The notes: a model not told the origin generated them from the sequence alone. A stretch of 64,000 nt of DNA from Psychroflexus torquis ATCC 700755 (GCF_000153485.2 NC_018721.1:124001-188000); one strand, 5' to 3'. Positions 38,250 to 48,293 are shown, counted from the stretch's first letter. Program-made: numbers and translations.

Positions 38250-39857
38250 TCAGTGCAGACTATCAATTTTAGATTTAAAATAGTTATCATAATCCAAGCG
38301 CTGTCCTATAATTCGCTTTACAGGTCTAAAATCCTTAGAAAATATACTTTTTTTGAATTCCTTTTCATTAAAATCTATTTTTGATAAATCAGAAATAGAA
38401 TGCAATAAGTGTTCAATGGAAAAAGGGGTTTCTGGCTTAAAGTCAATAGTGTAATTTGACTTATACTGAGGGGATAGCCATACCACAAATGGAATTTCGA
38501 ACATAGAGCGAGTAGGTTCTTCCAAATCATTATGCCCAAAAAAGTCACGATCTGTAAACACCTCTTCTCCATGATCTGAAAAGTAAACAACAAAACTATT
38601 TTTATTTTGGGAACTCACCTTCTTAATAACTTGATCTACCAGATAATCTACGTAAGAAATTGAATTGTGATAGGTATTTATTATTTCAAAATTGGCCTTT
38701 TTTGGGAACCGAGTTTTAGGTATATCTTTAAAAATATCAAATTTATCAGGATATCTTAACTTATATCTTCCATGAGTTGCCAAGAGATGAAGTACGATGA
38801 ATTTATTTGGGGAGTCATCGTTAAGTGCGATGTCAAGGTGTGGTAACAGAACTTCGTCATAAGGTGTTTTGGAACCATAATCAGTTGTATTTGTAAACAC
38901 ATAGGAGTCTGATGCTTTTGCTACCTTACTTAATAAAGTATCATAAATACCTATCGGTATTTGATTCGATAACCAAAAGGTTTTAAAACCCGCCTGATTC
39001 ATAAGTTGAATAAGGGTAGATTCGGTGTCTTTTTTAAAATTATCTAAAGATAAAGCTGCTTGTAAGGATTCTATAGTATGAGATTCTGAACTTATAACAT
39101 CTTTATAAATTAATAGGTCCTCTTTAATCTGACTGAGTTTAGGAGTCGTAGACCTATAGAAATCATAAATACCAAGATGATGACGAGTTGTAGATTCTCC
39201 AATGATTAATACAAACGTATGAGAATCAGAATTTCCTTTAAATTCTACATTTCTAAAATTTCCAAAGGAACTTTTAATGTTGAATTTTTCATATTTTCTT
39301 ATCTCATTAAAATACTCAGCCCCACCTTTAATAAATTGATAGGGAAAGTTTGCAAAATATAAACCGGAATATGTAAGTAGGAAAAAAGTTGAAGTAAGAA
39401 ATAGGCATTTATATTTTGTTTTAAATGAGGGTGATTTGACTAAGACCGGAACATATCTTTTAATACTATAAGCTATAATAAAGACCAGATCAATAAACAA
39501 AAGAAGAATTATTTCGAAGCTTACATAGTTAAAGAAAAACTCTGAAGCTTCAGCATAATTAGTTTCTAAAATGATAAAAATAGCTGAGGCTGAAAAAAAG
39601 GTATCAAAAATGTAAAAATAGGCACTTTCTATGCCCATAGAAAAAACGAAGATCACATATAAGATTTTTGATAATACGCTTTTGATATTTTTTTTTGGGA
39701 TTAAAGATATAAACCCAAGTATAAGTGATAGTGATAAGAAATTTTCAATACAATTTTTAAAATTATATCCTCTGAATTCTGAAGACAAAAACTCAAATAT
39801 AAAGCTCACCAAAATTGGAGATACCCACATTAAAAGCGATTTATAGTTAACCTTCAT
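38250..39857 (-). CDS. Phosphoethanolamine transferase-like membrane sulfatase-fold protein
   Basis: Five N-terminal membrane helices (to about residue 170) precede a periplasmic alkaline-phosphatase/sulfatase-fold domain. The nucleophile motif is FVLIIGESTTRHHLGIY (the Thr after GES in EptA-like enzymes) and the metal ligands appear in YFSDHGEEVF and FFGHND. Enzymes of this family move phosphoethanolamine from phosphatidylethanolamine to lipid A or to glycans. The neighbours (glycosyltransferases, flippase) favour a glycan or LPS acceptor. It overlaps the upstream GT2 gene by 11 bases. Confidence 0.87.
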   Translation of the reverse strand: MKVNYKSLLMWVSPILVSFIFEFLSSEFRGYNFKNCIENFLSLSLILGFISLIPKKNIKSVLSKILYVIFVFSMGIESAYFYIFDTFFSASAIFIILETNYAEASEFFFNYVSFEIILLLFIDLVFIIAYSIKRYVPVLVKSPSFKTKYKCLFLTSTFFLLTYSGLYFANFPYQFIKGGAEYFNEIRKYEKFNIKSSFGNFRNVEFKGNSDSHTFVLIIGESTTRHHLGIYDFYRSTTPKLSQIKEDLLIYKDVISSESHTIESLQAALSLDNFKKDTESTLIQLMNQAGFKTFWLSNQIPIGIYDTLLSKVAKASDSYVFTNTTDYGSKTPYDEVLLPHLDIALNDDSPNKFIVLHLLATHGRYKLRYPDKFDIFKDIPKTRFPKKANFEIINTYHNSISYVDYLVDQVIKKVSSQNKNSFVVYFSDHGEEVFTDRDFFGHNDLEEPTRSMFEIPFVVWLSPQYKSNYTIDFKPETPFSIEHLLHSISDLSKIDFNEKEFKKSIFSKDFRPVKRIIGQRLDYDNYFKSKIDSLH

Positions 39858-40662
39858 GCTCTAGAGTTTTGATTTCATGTATGGCTTTAAACCCTATTTT
39901 AAATGCTCTTAGTTGTTCAAAAAAAGAAATAAAATCATACCTGTATAAGAAGAATACATATTTAAATAGCCATAAGTAAGTCCAATGCCGATGAGTTAAA
40001 AATTTTTGGGCCGTAATTGCCCTTATAAATCCTGGTGCTCCTTGATTGGAAGCAGATATTTTTCCACTATGTTTTAGTATGGGTTTAGCATGAAAAGCAA
40101 CTCTTAAGCTATGTCTTAATAGTGAGTCTTTAAAAATTTGCTCTTCAGCTGAAGGAAATGAAGTTCCAAGTCCGAAATTTTCATTCATTCGTATTCCTTT
40201 TTCTCTAACATCTTTTACCCTAAATGTCATTTCCACTGAAGATAATGGTTGTTTTGTAGATGTCGTATACCCTTCAGATTTTGGATATTTTTTTTGAAGT
40301 TGATCGTTTTCATCCAAAAATTGAAATGAAATTAAACTTGCTTGATCATATTTTTTATAGGCTCGCAAGATCGTTTTATCAAAATCTGGTAAATACTCTA
40401 TATCGTCGTCTGCAATGACTAGGATATCTCCGATAGCATTTTCAATTGCCAGATTTCTACTTTTACTCAATCCAAACTCTCTTGAATTGATCACTCGTAT
40501 GCCTTCAGTAGTAGACACTAAATCCTGGTTTAATTTGGTCTGATTAACAATTAAAATGGAATATGAACTCAGATCCATCTCAGGAAAAATCCCTCCTAAA
40601 AAAGAAAGGTCACTCCTATTCATGGTAGATATCATTATTTCCAAGTTAGGTTCTATGATCAT
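39847..40662 (-). CDS. Family 2 glycosyltransferase
   Basis: Motifs include LEIMISTMNRSD, SRNLAIENAIGDILVIADDDIEYLPD with the DDD metal site, and NFGLGTSFPSAEEQIF with a catalytic-type EE. 271 residues. The start overlaps the end of the flippase gene by 4 bases, and its end overlaps the phosphoethanolamine-transferase-like gene, so all three form one leftward operon. It probably extends a cell-surface glycan. Confidence 0.86.
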   Translation of the reverse strand: MIIEPNLEIMISTMNRSDLSFLGGIFPEMDLSSYSILIVNQTKLNQDLVSTTEGIRVINSREFGLSKSRNLAIENAIGDILVIADDDIEYLPDFDKTILRAYKKYDQASLISFQFLDENDQLQKKYPKSEGYTTSTKQPLSSVEMTFRVKDVREKGIRMNENFGLGTSFPSAEEQIFKDSLLRHSLRVAFHAKPILKHSGKISASNQGAPGFIRAITAQKFLTHRHWTYLWLFKYVFFLYRYDFISFFEQLRAFKIGFKAIHEIKTLEHEG

Positions 40663-41948
40663 CGTTTATAAAAAATTAAACTCTTTCTAAAAATAAATAA
40701 TATAATGAAAAAGTAAACTATATAGGTTAAAGCATGTCCCAAAACAACACCTTCAAGACCAATTTTTGGAACAAGATATATGGCACTTAAATATAGACTT
40801 AAAGCTAAAAATAAATCTGTAATAATATAATGCCAAAGCATTTTCTTAGCATGAAATTGATAAACCATCACCATTGCCAATACTCTAAAGAAATCTCCTA
40901 CTATTTGCCAAAAAAATAAGTCGGCCGCTGGTAAAAAATCTTTTGAAAAAATTAGGGTCACTATCCAATCTCTTAGAACATATACCAAGATCAATCCCAC
41001 TATAAAAAAAGGTAGAATCTGTTTATAGAAATTGAAAACAATAGCTCTAAATTCCGATGTTTTTTGAGCTTCAGCCATTTTAGGTAAAATAAATAAATTC
41101 AATAAAGACAAAATAAACAAAAGATAGTAACTAGATATTCTTACTGTAGATTCCCAAAAGCCTGCATTACTTTCTCCAAGCGAGTCGATAAGTAAGTTTC
41201 GAATCCCTAGAAAAACCAAAGGAAAACTCAAGCTTGAAATTAAGGTCATAAAGGCATACTGACCTAAATTTTTAAGAACTGGTGTTGAAAATTTGCTCCA
41301 TTGAAACGAGGTGATTGCTCCAAACCAAGATTGAACATAGTACAAAGTAAAAATCAACATTGCAGAAGGAACAATCACAATGGTTAACAAAGCACCTTCA
41401 AGATTTAGCCAATACACCAGCAATGCAAAAGCTATGATATTCAAAAAATGAGAGGCAATATTGATTTTAATGACTTTACTAAACTCATTTAAGCCTTGTA
41501 AAATAGAAATCAAATACAGATTAATGACGTGAAGAGGTAAGACAAAGGCCAACAAACGAATAACCGACACGAAATTTCTAGAACCAAAGATTAGCGTGTT
41601 GATAAATTCTGAGAAAACAAGAATCACAGTTATGGTAAGCAAACACATCACCAATCCAGACCAGATCAAGGTGGATAAAAAAGAGGAAAATGCTTTGGGA
41701 TCAGATTTGTGTTCTGCGGAGTATTTGACGACTGCATTGGCTAATCCTCCACTTGAAAACTTATGAAAAATTTCTAAAACATTTCTCAAGTTTCCTAATA
41801 TCGCAATGCCTTGTGGACCAAGATAAATAGCTGTTAGCTTTGAAACGCCAAGACCCGTAATCATTTTAATAACAACGGATAGTCCATTGAAAGAACTCAC
41901 CTTCAATAGAGTAGATTGTTGAATTACAGATTTTAAACGTTTAAGCAC
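40659..41948 (-). CDS. O-antigen/polysaccharide flippase
   Basis: The 429-residue protein has about 12 membrane helices and the start SSFNGLSVVIKMITGLGVSKLTAIYLGPQGIAILGN, characteristic of Wzx-type O-antigen translocases. It would move undecaprenyl-linked glycans across the inner membrane. It is the first gene of the leftward set flippase - GT2 - phosphoethanolamine transferase, all overlapping. Confidence 0.88.
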   Translation of the reverse strand: MLKRLKSVIQQSTLLKVSSFNGLSVVIKMITGLGVSKLTAIYLGPQGIAILGNLRNVLEIFHKFSSGGLANAVVKYSAEHKSDPKAFSSFLSTLIWSGLVMCLLTITVILVFSEFINTLIFGSRNFVSVIRLLAFVLPLHVINLYLISILQGLNEFSKVIKINIASHFLNIIAFALLVYWLNLEGALLTIVIVPSAMLIFTLYYVQSWFGAITSFQWSKFSTPVLKNLGQYAFMTLISSLSFPLVFLGIRNLLIDSLGESNAGFWESTVRISSYYLLFILSLLNLFILPKMAEAQKTSEFRAIVFNFYKQILPFFIVGLILVYVLRDWIVTLIFSKDFLPAADLFFWQIVGDFFRVLAMVMVYQFHAKKMLWHYIITDLFLALSLYLSAIYLVPKIGLEGVVLGHALTYIVYFFIILFIFRKSLIFYKR

Positions 41949-42020
41949 TTATATCATTCCTATACATAAATCGAAAGTACAATTTTTAAAAATTTTGAAT
42001 ATCATTTCAATTCACTTATA

Positions 42021-42060
42021 AACAACAAAAGCTTCTGTCGAAACAGAAGCTTTTGTTGTT
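42021..42060. terminator. Strong bidirectional terminator
   Basis: An 18-base perfect stem (aacaacaaaagcttctgt) with a CGAA tetraloop. It lies downstream of the BtuG-like gene and upstream of the flippase gene, both on the minus strand, so mainly it ends the cobalamin receptor transcript. Confidence 0.9.
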
Positions 42061-42074
42061 AGTTAAAAATTTGA

Positions 42075-43127
42075 TTACTGAAAGTAAAAACTGTTGGGTG
42101 AAATACCAACACTAAACTCTTTTACTAATTGTCCTTCCAAAGAATAGATGAATACAAATCCATTGGAGGTGAAGTCTCCTGCATCCCCAACATAAATCTG
42201 ACCTTCGTTCACTTCAAATCCCCGAAAAGCACCAAAAGAAGAGTCACTCCCATAATCGAAAATAACTTCAGAAGATAATTCTGTTGATGAAATTGACGTG
42301 GTATAAGCAGCTGTACCTGAAGTGTAATAAAATTGATCATTTTCAATTCTCAAATTACTAACAGAGGTTAAAGCATCAGGTTTATTTATTTCAGTTTCCA
42401 CACTAAAAGTTGCTAGATCAATTTGCTTTACTCCTTCAGAATCCAAAGCATAAAGCTTTTGGTTATAAACTTGTATAGAATTAATCCCCTCTCCTACTTC
42501 AAGGGTTTCTGTAATTGTATTGGACATTGGATTTAATTTTGAAATGGTATTACCAGATCCAAAAGAACCATTTTGTATAAATATCTGTCCGTTACTTTCA
42601 ACAATCCTTTCAGCAATTAAACCAACGGGAATAGTTATATCAACATTTAAAGTTTCAAGATCTATAACGGCAACAAAATCATCTTTTGGATCGTTTGGAT
42701 CTGATTCAAATTCACCTGAATTCGTTACATATGCTTTTCCATCAAAGGCTACACCATAACGAGGATTTTGAAGATCTAGATCAATCTCTTCAATCAGTTC
42801 GAAAGTGTATCTATTTACAACAGAAATGAGATCTGACCCCCCAGCAATTATATAAGCCTTTTCACTATCAAAAAATATGGATTGAAGAAAAAGACCTGGT
42901 CCTTGCCCATCATTGGCATCTGCGAAAATATCATTCATAACCTCTTGTTGATCAGTACCCAAAAAAGATACAGAACCTCCAGCACTTCCTCCTTCATTAA
43001 GAATTAAAACCCCGTTAAAATAGTCACCATCGGGAATAACTGGCTGTGGGTTGTCATCATCACTACTACAAGAGATAATAGCAAAAGCTGAAATGGCGAT
43101 CACTAAAAATTTAAAATAAGTGTTCAT
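42075..43127 (-). CDS. BtuG-like beta-propeller lipoprotein (DUF5074/YncE type)
   Basis: A lipoprotein signal ends AIISCSSDDD, and the acidic/Ser residues after Cys fit surface export in Bacteroidota. The rest is a repeat of beta-propeller blades (e.g. FVAVIDLETLNVDITIPVG and KLYALDSEGVKQIDLATF) as in DUF5074/YncE proteins. It lies 10 bases downstream of a BtuB-like receptor governed by a cobalamin riboswitch. In Bacteroides, BtuG is a surface propeller lipoprotein that binds B12 tightly and hands it to BtuB; this gene fits that role by fold and position. Direct B12 binding is inferred. Confidence 0.8.
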   Translation of the reverse strand: MNTYFKFLVIAISAFAIISCSSDDDNPQPVIPDGDYFNGVLILNEGGSAGGSVSFLGTDQQEVMNDIFADANDGQGPGLFLQSIFFDSEKAYIIAGGSDLISVVNRYTFELIEEIDLDLQNPRYGVAFDGKAYVTNSGEFESDPNDPKDDFVAVIDLETLNVDITIPVGLIAERIVESNGQIFIQNGSFGSGNTISKLNPMSNTITETLEVGEGINSIQVYNQKLYALDSEGVKQIDLATFSVETEINKPDALTSVSNLRIENDQFYYTSGTAAYTTSISSTELSSEVIFDYGSDSSFGAFRGFEVNEGQIYVGDAGDFTSNGFVFIYSLEGQLVKEFSVGISPNSFYFQ

Positions 43128-43137
43128 TGATTTGGAT

Positions 43138-44973
43138 TTAAAAGTTAATTAAAGTTTGAATAAAAAAATGCCTCCCCGGCATGGGTCTGTTTTCTATAGT
43201 TTGGTAAGCAACATCGGTTATGTTCCTGACTTGAAAGGATAACTTAAGATTTTGGATCTTAGGGAATTTATAAGATAGCCCTGAGTTCCAAAGCAAATAA
43301 TCTTCAAGAATGTCACCTTCGCTATTGTTAGATCTTGTAAAGATTTCACTGATGTATTGATTTTGTATTTCAACTGAAAATCGGTTCCATGAGTATGTAA
43401 ACCCATTTGTCAACTTATGTTTTGGAACATAAGTAAGTTGAAATCCTGTTTGTTTGTTTTCAGAAATAGTATACCCATATAAAGAGTTCAACTGGAATAA
43501 ATGTTCTCCAAATTTAAATGTTGACTCTAGTTGTGCTTCAAGGCCATAGGTTTCTACTTCATCTACGTTTTCTGGCTCCCAGATATTATTTACATTGGGT
43601 ATCCAACGGATTAAGTTATTGATATCGTTATAATATCCTGTCAATGAAAACCTATGATTTTTTTTAGCATTAGAAAAGATCAAAGAGCTCTCCAACTGAT
43701 TAGAAGTTTCAGGCTGCAAGTCGGTTTGACCACTTCCCTCCCAGTATAAATCATTGAACGTGGGGATTCTAAAGTTCTTTGAAACCTTAGCTTTAGCCTC
43801 TACATAGTTTGAAAACACATAATTAAAACCTGTACTAAATAAAAATGGACTGTCATATACATTAGAATATTCCTGTCGAAAACTCACTTCAGATGTCAGT
43901 TGCTTCCATTGGTGTTTAGCGAGAAAAGCAAAACTCGCAATAGTTCGACTATCAGCTTGAACATTATCACCATCTGCTGTGCTATAATTATATTCACTTA
44001 AGGCATTAAAATCGAAGTCATTATAAGTATAAAACAAACTATATCTAGCTATAGCAGTTTGAGCTCCAGCACCGGTGGGATTTGGGTTATTTATATTGGC
44101 AGTATATTGAAAGTCCTCTCCAAAATAGGCCATTTTTAATACAGAAGTTAAGTTTGAAAATTCTTTCTCCCATTCCAACATATGCCGATGGTCTTCATTG
44201 AGATAATTTGATCGCGGATCTGATGGAAACAACAAGGAGAAATTTCTATCCCCATTAAAATACATTCCATGATAAGTTAGCCTATGTCCATTACCCAATT
44301 TTCTGGAAAGGCTCAAATTGGCATTGTAATGTTCGAAATCTCCATTCAGATTTTTCCGATTAGTCGTAGGCCAATCGTAATCATTTTCAGAAGAAAACCT
44401 AGATAAAGCTAGAGATAAACTCCAACGATCTGTGGATGTAGAAGCTTTTAATAAATTTTGAAAAGTTGAAAAACTTCCTGTTCTAGCACTTAATACCGCT
44501 GAAGTTTCACCGTCAAATCTTAACTGATTGCTGAGATGAATACTGCCTCCAATGGCCCCTGTTCCATAGATGATACTCCCTCCACCTGGCCTTACAGATA
44601 ACTCATCGAAACCATCTACCAATAAAGTATTAAAATCGGTTTGACCATTGAACTGTGAATTGATATTAAAACCATTCCAAACCACAGCAGTCTGTTGAGC
44701 AGTTGTTCCTCTAAAAGTTGGAGAAGATACCATCCCGTACCCATTTTGCTTAAAAAATATAGTGGTTTCTTGTCCTAAAACATCGGTAAGTAAGCCAGGG
44801 GTATTTTGAAGAATCGAGCTGGAAATGTTTTGAACACGCTGCCCTGTGGAAAATCGACTGATTTGTCGATCCACAACGATCACCTCTTCCAGCTTTTGGA
44901 TAGAGTCCAATTGAGCAACAGTTGGGGATGTCCAAAGACACACCAAAATGCATAAGTAAATATAATGCTTCAT
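43138..44973 (-). CDS. btuB: TonB-dependent cobalamin receptor (BtuB-like)
   Basis: After a signal peptide (CILVCLWTSPTVAQ), a TonB-box-like segment (LEEVIVVDRQ) and a plug domain with RGTTAQQTAVVWNGFNINS precede a 22-strand barrel ending in Phe (FFIQTLINF). The cobalamin riboswitch directly upstream and the divergent btuFCD genes set the substrate as cobalamin or a related corrinoid. The start at 44973 (MKHYIYLCILVC) is chosen; a longer frame from 45021 runs into the riboswitch. Confidence 0.92.
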   Translation of the reverse strand: MKHYIYLCILVCLWTSPTVAQLDSIQKLEEVIVVDRQISRFSTGQRVQNISSSILQNTPGLLTDVLGQETTIFFKQNGYGMVSSPTFRGTTAQQTAVVWNGFNINSQFNGQTDFNTLLVDGFDELSVRPGGGSIIYGTGAIGGSIHLSNQLRFDGETSAVLSARTGSFSTFQNLLKASTSTDRWSLSLALSRFSSENDYDWPTTNRKNLNGDFEHYNANLSLSRKLGNGHRLTYHGMYFNGDRNFSLLFPSDPRSNYLNEDHRHMLEWEKEFSNLTSVLKMAYFGEDFQYTANINNPNPTGAGAQTAIARYSLFYTYNDFDFNALSEYNYSTADGDNVQADSRTIASFAFLAKHQWKQLTSEVSFRQEYSNVYDSPFLFSTGFNYVFSNYVEAKAKVSKNFRIPTFNDLYWEGSGQTDLQPETSNQLESSLIFSNAKKNHRFSLTGYYNDINNLIRWIPNVNNIWEPENVDEVETYGLEAQLESTFKFGEHLFQLNSLYGYTISENKQTGFQLTYVPKHKLTNGFTYSWNRFSVEIQNQYISEIFTRSNNSEGDILEDYLLWNSGLSYKFPKIQNLKLSFQVRNITDVAYQTIENRPMPGRHFFIQTLINF

Positions 44974-45019
44974 ACACCACTCGACTTTTATCCCGAAAGT
45001 CTTCGTTTTTAAATTATAC

Positions 45020-45212
45020 ATTGAGGCAGGTCTCCTGGCTTGCGTCTTTACTTAACCTTCCCATCTTAACAGACAGTGGTTATAAAGTTTTAAAGTAAAG
45101 CATACGCACAAAGCGTACAAAGCGCACAGTTGCGGGAACAGCTTTCGATTTTAACGAAATTCCCTTTTAATCTTCAAAAGTTGAAATACACCTTTGAGAA
45201 CCAAAATGCGTC
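45020..45212 (-). promoter_or_regulatory. Cobalamin (B12) riboswitch
   Basis: On the minus strand the B12 box gcaagccaggagacctgcct is present near 45025-45045. The upstream core reads AAAAGGGAA...GAAAGCTGTTCCCGCAACTGTG, the conserved central region of the class. It lies within the leader of btuB and should repress btuB and the BtuG-like gene when adenosylcobalamin is plentiful. Confidence 0.93.
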
Positions 45213-45307
45213 GCAAAATTAGACATTTCTTAAAGAATGATAGCTTTTTCTGAATTTAATTTTAATAAGCTTGAATTGAGGAGTTTAAAATTTGGAATAA
45301 TTAATCA

Positions 45308-45315
45308 TACTTTTG
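45308..45315 (+). promoter_or_regulatory. -7 promoter box for btuFCD
   Basis: TACTTTTG matches TAnnTTTG, 15 bases before the btuF ATG. A TTTG at 45291 is nearer than a standard -33 element. No second riboswitch is seen on this strand. Confidence 0.5.
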
Positions 45316-45330
45316 TCAAAATTTGTAGTG

Positions 45331-46467
45331 ATGAAAAAAATTCTATTGGCATTAATTCTTATCGGTTTACTTTCTTGTGTCGATAACACAAAAAAAGAAG
45401 AAGATCTAGGAAGCTTTACTGAAGTTGAGATCACTTACGCTGAAGGATTTTCAATATATCATTACAAGGACTTTACTAAAGTCATTGTCCATTCTCCATG
45501 GCAAGAAGCCGAAAAAGGGTTGGTCTATATTTTAAAAAATAAAGAGATTGAATTACCTAACTCATTGGTCTACGATGCGATTATTGATTTACCTATCGAA
45601 AAGCTAGTCACAACCTCTACGACCCACATCCCCTCATTAATCGCACTGAATAAATTAGAAAAACTTGTTGGTTTCCCCAATCTCGATTACATTTCTTCTA
45701 AAGCTGCTAGAGAATTTATAGATGAAGGAAAGATCAAAGAACTGGGTAAAAATGAAGCGATAAATACCGAAATTGTTTTAGAACTAAATCCTGATGTTAT
45801 TTTTAGTTTTGCATTAGAAGGACAAAATAAAGCCTTAAGCAAATTACAAGAGTCTGGAATACCTGTGGTCTATAATGGAGACTGGCTTGAAAAAAGTGCC
45901 CTTGGCAAGGCTGAATGGATTAAATTTTTTGGTGTTTTTCTTGGAGAGTTAGACCAATCTATAAAAGCTTTTGAAGACGTTGAGCAATCCTATCACTCTC
46001 TAAAAGTCTTAGCCAAGACCTCCAGTAAAAAACCAACTGTTATATCGGGAGCTATGCATCAAGACCGCTGGTATCTTCCCTATGGAACTAGCTGGCAGGC
46101 TCAATTTTTTGAAGATGCTCACGCAGATTATATTTATAGTCACACTCAAGGAAAGGGCAGCGCTGCCTTTGCTTTCGAAACAGTCCTGCAAGATGCTAAA
46201 CAAGCTGAATTTTGGATATCGCCAGGACAATATACCACTTATGAGCAATTGACGGAAAGCAATACCCATTATCAAGAATTTGATGCCTTTCAAGAAAAGA
46301 ATATTTTCACAATGGCGAGAACTACAGGGGAAACTGGGGGAGTTCTTTTTTATGAACTAGGTCCAAATCGGCCTGATTTAATTTTAAAAGATCTAGTAAA
46401 AATTTTCCACCCCGATTTGCTCAAAGATGAAGATTTTACCTTTTTTAAGCCCCTAGCCATTGAATAG
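45331..46467 (+). CDS. btuF: Cobalamin ABC transporter substrate-binding lipoprotein
   Basis: The lipoprotein signal is ALILIGLLSC. The periplasmic-binding fold of the BtuF/FhuD class follows, with TTSTTHIPSLIALNKLEKLVGF and ELNPDVIFSF. The start at 45331 gives a proper signal; the TTG at 45313 is rejected. It captures the substrate that enters via BtuB and hands it to BtuCD. The stop overlaps the TTG start of btuC by 8 bases. Substrate identity rests on the adjacent riboswitch-controlled btuB. Confidence 0.88.
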   Translation: MKKILLALILIGLLSCVDNTKKEEDLGSFTEVEITYAEGFSIYHYKDFTKVIVHSPWQEAEKGLVYILKNKEIELPNSLVYDAIIDLPIEKLVTTSTTHIPSLIALNKLEKLVGFPNLDYISSKAAREFIDEGKIKELGKNEAINTEIVLELNPDVIFSFALEGQNKALSKLQESGIPVVYNGDWLEKSALGKAEWIKFFGVFLGELDQSIKAFEDVEQSYHSLKVLAKTSSKKPTVISGAMHQDRWYLPYGTSWQAQFFEDAHADYIYSHTQGKGSAAFAFETVLQDAKQAEFWISPGQYTTYEQLTESNTHYQEFDAFQEKNIFTMARTTGETGGVLFYELGPNRPDLILKDLVKIFHPDLLKDEDFTFFKPLAIE

Positions 46468-47482
46468 AAACATAGCAAATAGTCTAGGTCTTGTGGTTTT
46501 ACTGCTTTTTGGAATTGGACTGAGTCTTTCTTTGGGCTCTGTCTCTATTCCCATAGATGAAGTCTTGAAAATTTTACTTGGCCTTACTACCGAAAATTCA
46601 ACCTGGGAATACATCATAGTCAATTATAGACTACCAAAAACACTTACAGCTTTGCTTATTGGCTCTGGTCTCGCTATAAGTGGATTGCTAATGCAAACCT
46701 TATTTAGAAATCCTTTAGCTGGTCCTTATGTCCTAGGCTTAAGCAGTGGTGCAAGTTTAGGAGTTGCTATTCTATTGATGGGTGCAGGACTGTTTTCTGG
46801 TATTTTTGGAGAGTTTATGTTTTCAAAATGGTCCATTATTCTCGCCGCTAGTTTAGGGAGTATTCTAGTTATGCTTGCGGTGCTAGCGACGGCCCAGAAA
46901 GTAAAAGACACGATGACGCTTCTTATTATTGGGTTGATGGTAGCAAGCTTAACTTCTGCTGTGGTTAGTGTTCTTGCCTATTTTAGCAATGCAGAAGAAC
47001 TTCAATTATATATTTTTTGGTCTTTTGGTAGTTTAGGAAATTTGGCTTGGGGAGAGGTAGGCCTATTAAGTCTTTGCTGGTGCATTGGACTTGGACTTGC
47101 TCTTATTTGTCTCAAAAACCTAAACGCTTTGCTTTTAGGGGAAAATTATGCCAAAAGTATGGGTGTGAAATTAAATAGAAATCGAATCCTGATTATCTTA
47201 TCCACTTCCATTTTTGCAGGAAGCGCTACCGCTTTTGCAGGTCCAATTGCCTTTGTAGGCTTAGCAGTTCCGCATTTAGTAAGACAGCTCGTCACTACTA
47301 ATGACCATAAAGTTTTACTTCCCAATATTATTTTTGGTGGTGCTTTTTTAATGATTCTTTGCGATATTATAGCCCAATTACCAGGTAGTGAAAGCACATT
47401 ACCTATTAATGCTGTAACCTCTATATTTGGTGCGCCAGTTGTTATCTGGCTTTTGGTTAGAAAGCGTAAACTCAAATTTTAA
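46460..47482 (+). CDS. btuC: FecCD-type ABC permease (BtuC)
   Basis: About ten membrane helices carry the FecCD signatures YRLPKTLTALLIGSGLAISGLLMQ, RNPLAGPYVLGLSSGASLG and FVGLAVPHLVRQL. 340 residues. The start is a TTG at 46460 overlapping the end of btuF; no ATG is available before the first helix. It forms the transmembrane channel for cobalamin with BtuD. Confidence 0.9.
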   Translation: MNRNIANSLGLVVLLLFGIGLSLSLGSVSIPIDEVLKILLGLTTENSTWEYIIVNYRLPKTLTALLIGSGLAISGLLMQTLFRNPLAGPYVLGLSSGASLGVAILLMGAGLFSGIFGEFMFSKWSIILAASLGSILVMLAVLATAQKVKDTMTLLIIGLMVASLTSAVVSVLAYFSNAEELQLYIFWSFGSLGNLAWGEVGLLSLCWCIGLGLALICLKNLNALLLGENYAKSMGVKLNRNRILIILSTSIFAGSATAFAGPIAFVGLAVPHLVRQLVTTNDHKVLLPNIIFGGAFLMILCDIIAQLPGSESTLPINAVTSIFGAPVVIWLLVRKRKLKF

Positions 47483-47483
47483 A

Positions 47484-48293
47484 ATGTCTTCTAAAGTTAA
47501 ATCTACCCCCTCAATACTAACGGCAAATTCTTTAAGCATAGGCTATAAAGATAAGAGGGAGACTATTGAAATCGCAAGTCAAATAAATTTTGAAATTCAG
47601 CCTAGTGAACTTGTCGCTTTAATTGGAATTAATGGTTCTGGAAAATCCACATTATTAAAAACTTTATCTGGAATACTCCCAGTACTTACAGGTGATATTT
47701 TAATTGATAATACCCCTATTTCTAGTTTACAAAACAAAGATTTAGCTTCTAAGCAAAGTTTGGTATTGACCAATGAAACCGTATCTAAACAACTTTCTGT
47801 ATTTGAACTAGTTGCCTTAGGAAGACATCCGTATACCAACTGGTTGGGACACTTAAGTCAAAAAGATTTAACTCTTGTAAATGAAGCCATAAAACAAGTT
47901 GGATTACTACAGAACCAACATAGAATCTGCGATGCTCTAAGTGACGGACAGTTTCAAAAAGTTTTAATTGCCAGAGCTTTGGCTCAAAATACACCTCTAA
48001 TTTTGATGGATGAACCTACAACTCACCTAGACATGTATCATAAAGCTTATGTGTTGCAACTTCTAAAATCGATAGTGAAACGCTCTCAGAAAAGCATTCT
48101 TTTTGCTTCTCATGAAATCAATTTAGCGCTCCAACTATGCGACAAGATTGTTCTTATCGATCAAGGGAAAGTCACTTATGGAGCTCCTTCAGAATTAATT
48201 CAAAAAGGAACATTCAATTCTCTATTTCCAAAAGATTTAATTGTTTTTGATGAAGTAAGTCAAAGCTTTCGAATGAAAATCAATACAGATTAA
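47484..48293 (+). CDS. btuD: ABC transporter ATP-binding protein (BtuD)
   Basis: Walker A is GINGSGKSTLLKTLSG, followed by a LSDGQFQKVLIARALAQ signature and Walker B LILMDEPTTHLD. In the signature, SDGQ replaces the usual SGGQ. The start at 47484, 1 base after btuC, is preferred over the upstream in-frame ATG at 47427 inside btuC. It powers the BtuC permease. Its end overlaps the convergent blh stop by 4 bases. Confidence 0.9.
   Translation: MSSKVKSTPSILTANSLSIGYKDKRETIEIASQINFEIQPSELVALIGINGSGKSTLLKTLSGILPVLTGDILIDNTPISSLQNKDLASKQSLVLTNETVSKQLSVFELVALGRHPYTNWLGHLSQKDLTLVNEAIKQVGLLQNQHRICDALSDGQFQKVLIARALAQNTPLILMDEPTTHLDMYHKAYVLQLLKSIVKRSQKSILFASHEINLALQLCDKIVLIDQGKVTYGAPSELIQKGTFNSLFPKDLIVFDEVSQSFRMKINTD

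Noticed and set aside
44974..45021. Longer btuB start at 45021
   Set aside because: It lies against the B12 box of the riboswitch and puts residues before a clear signal peptide; 44973 is better.
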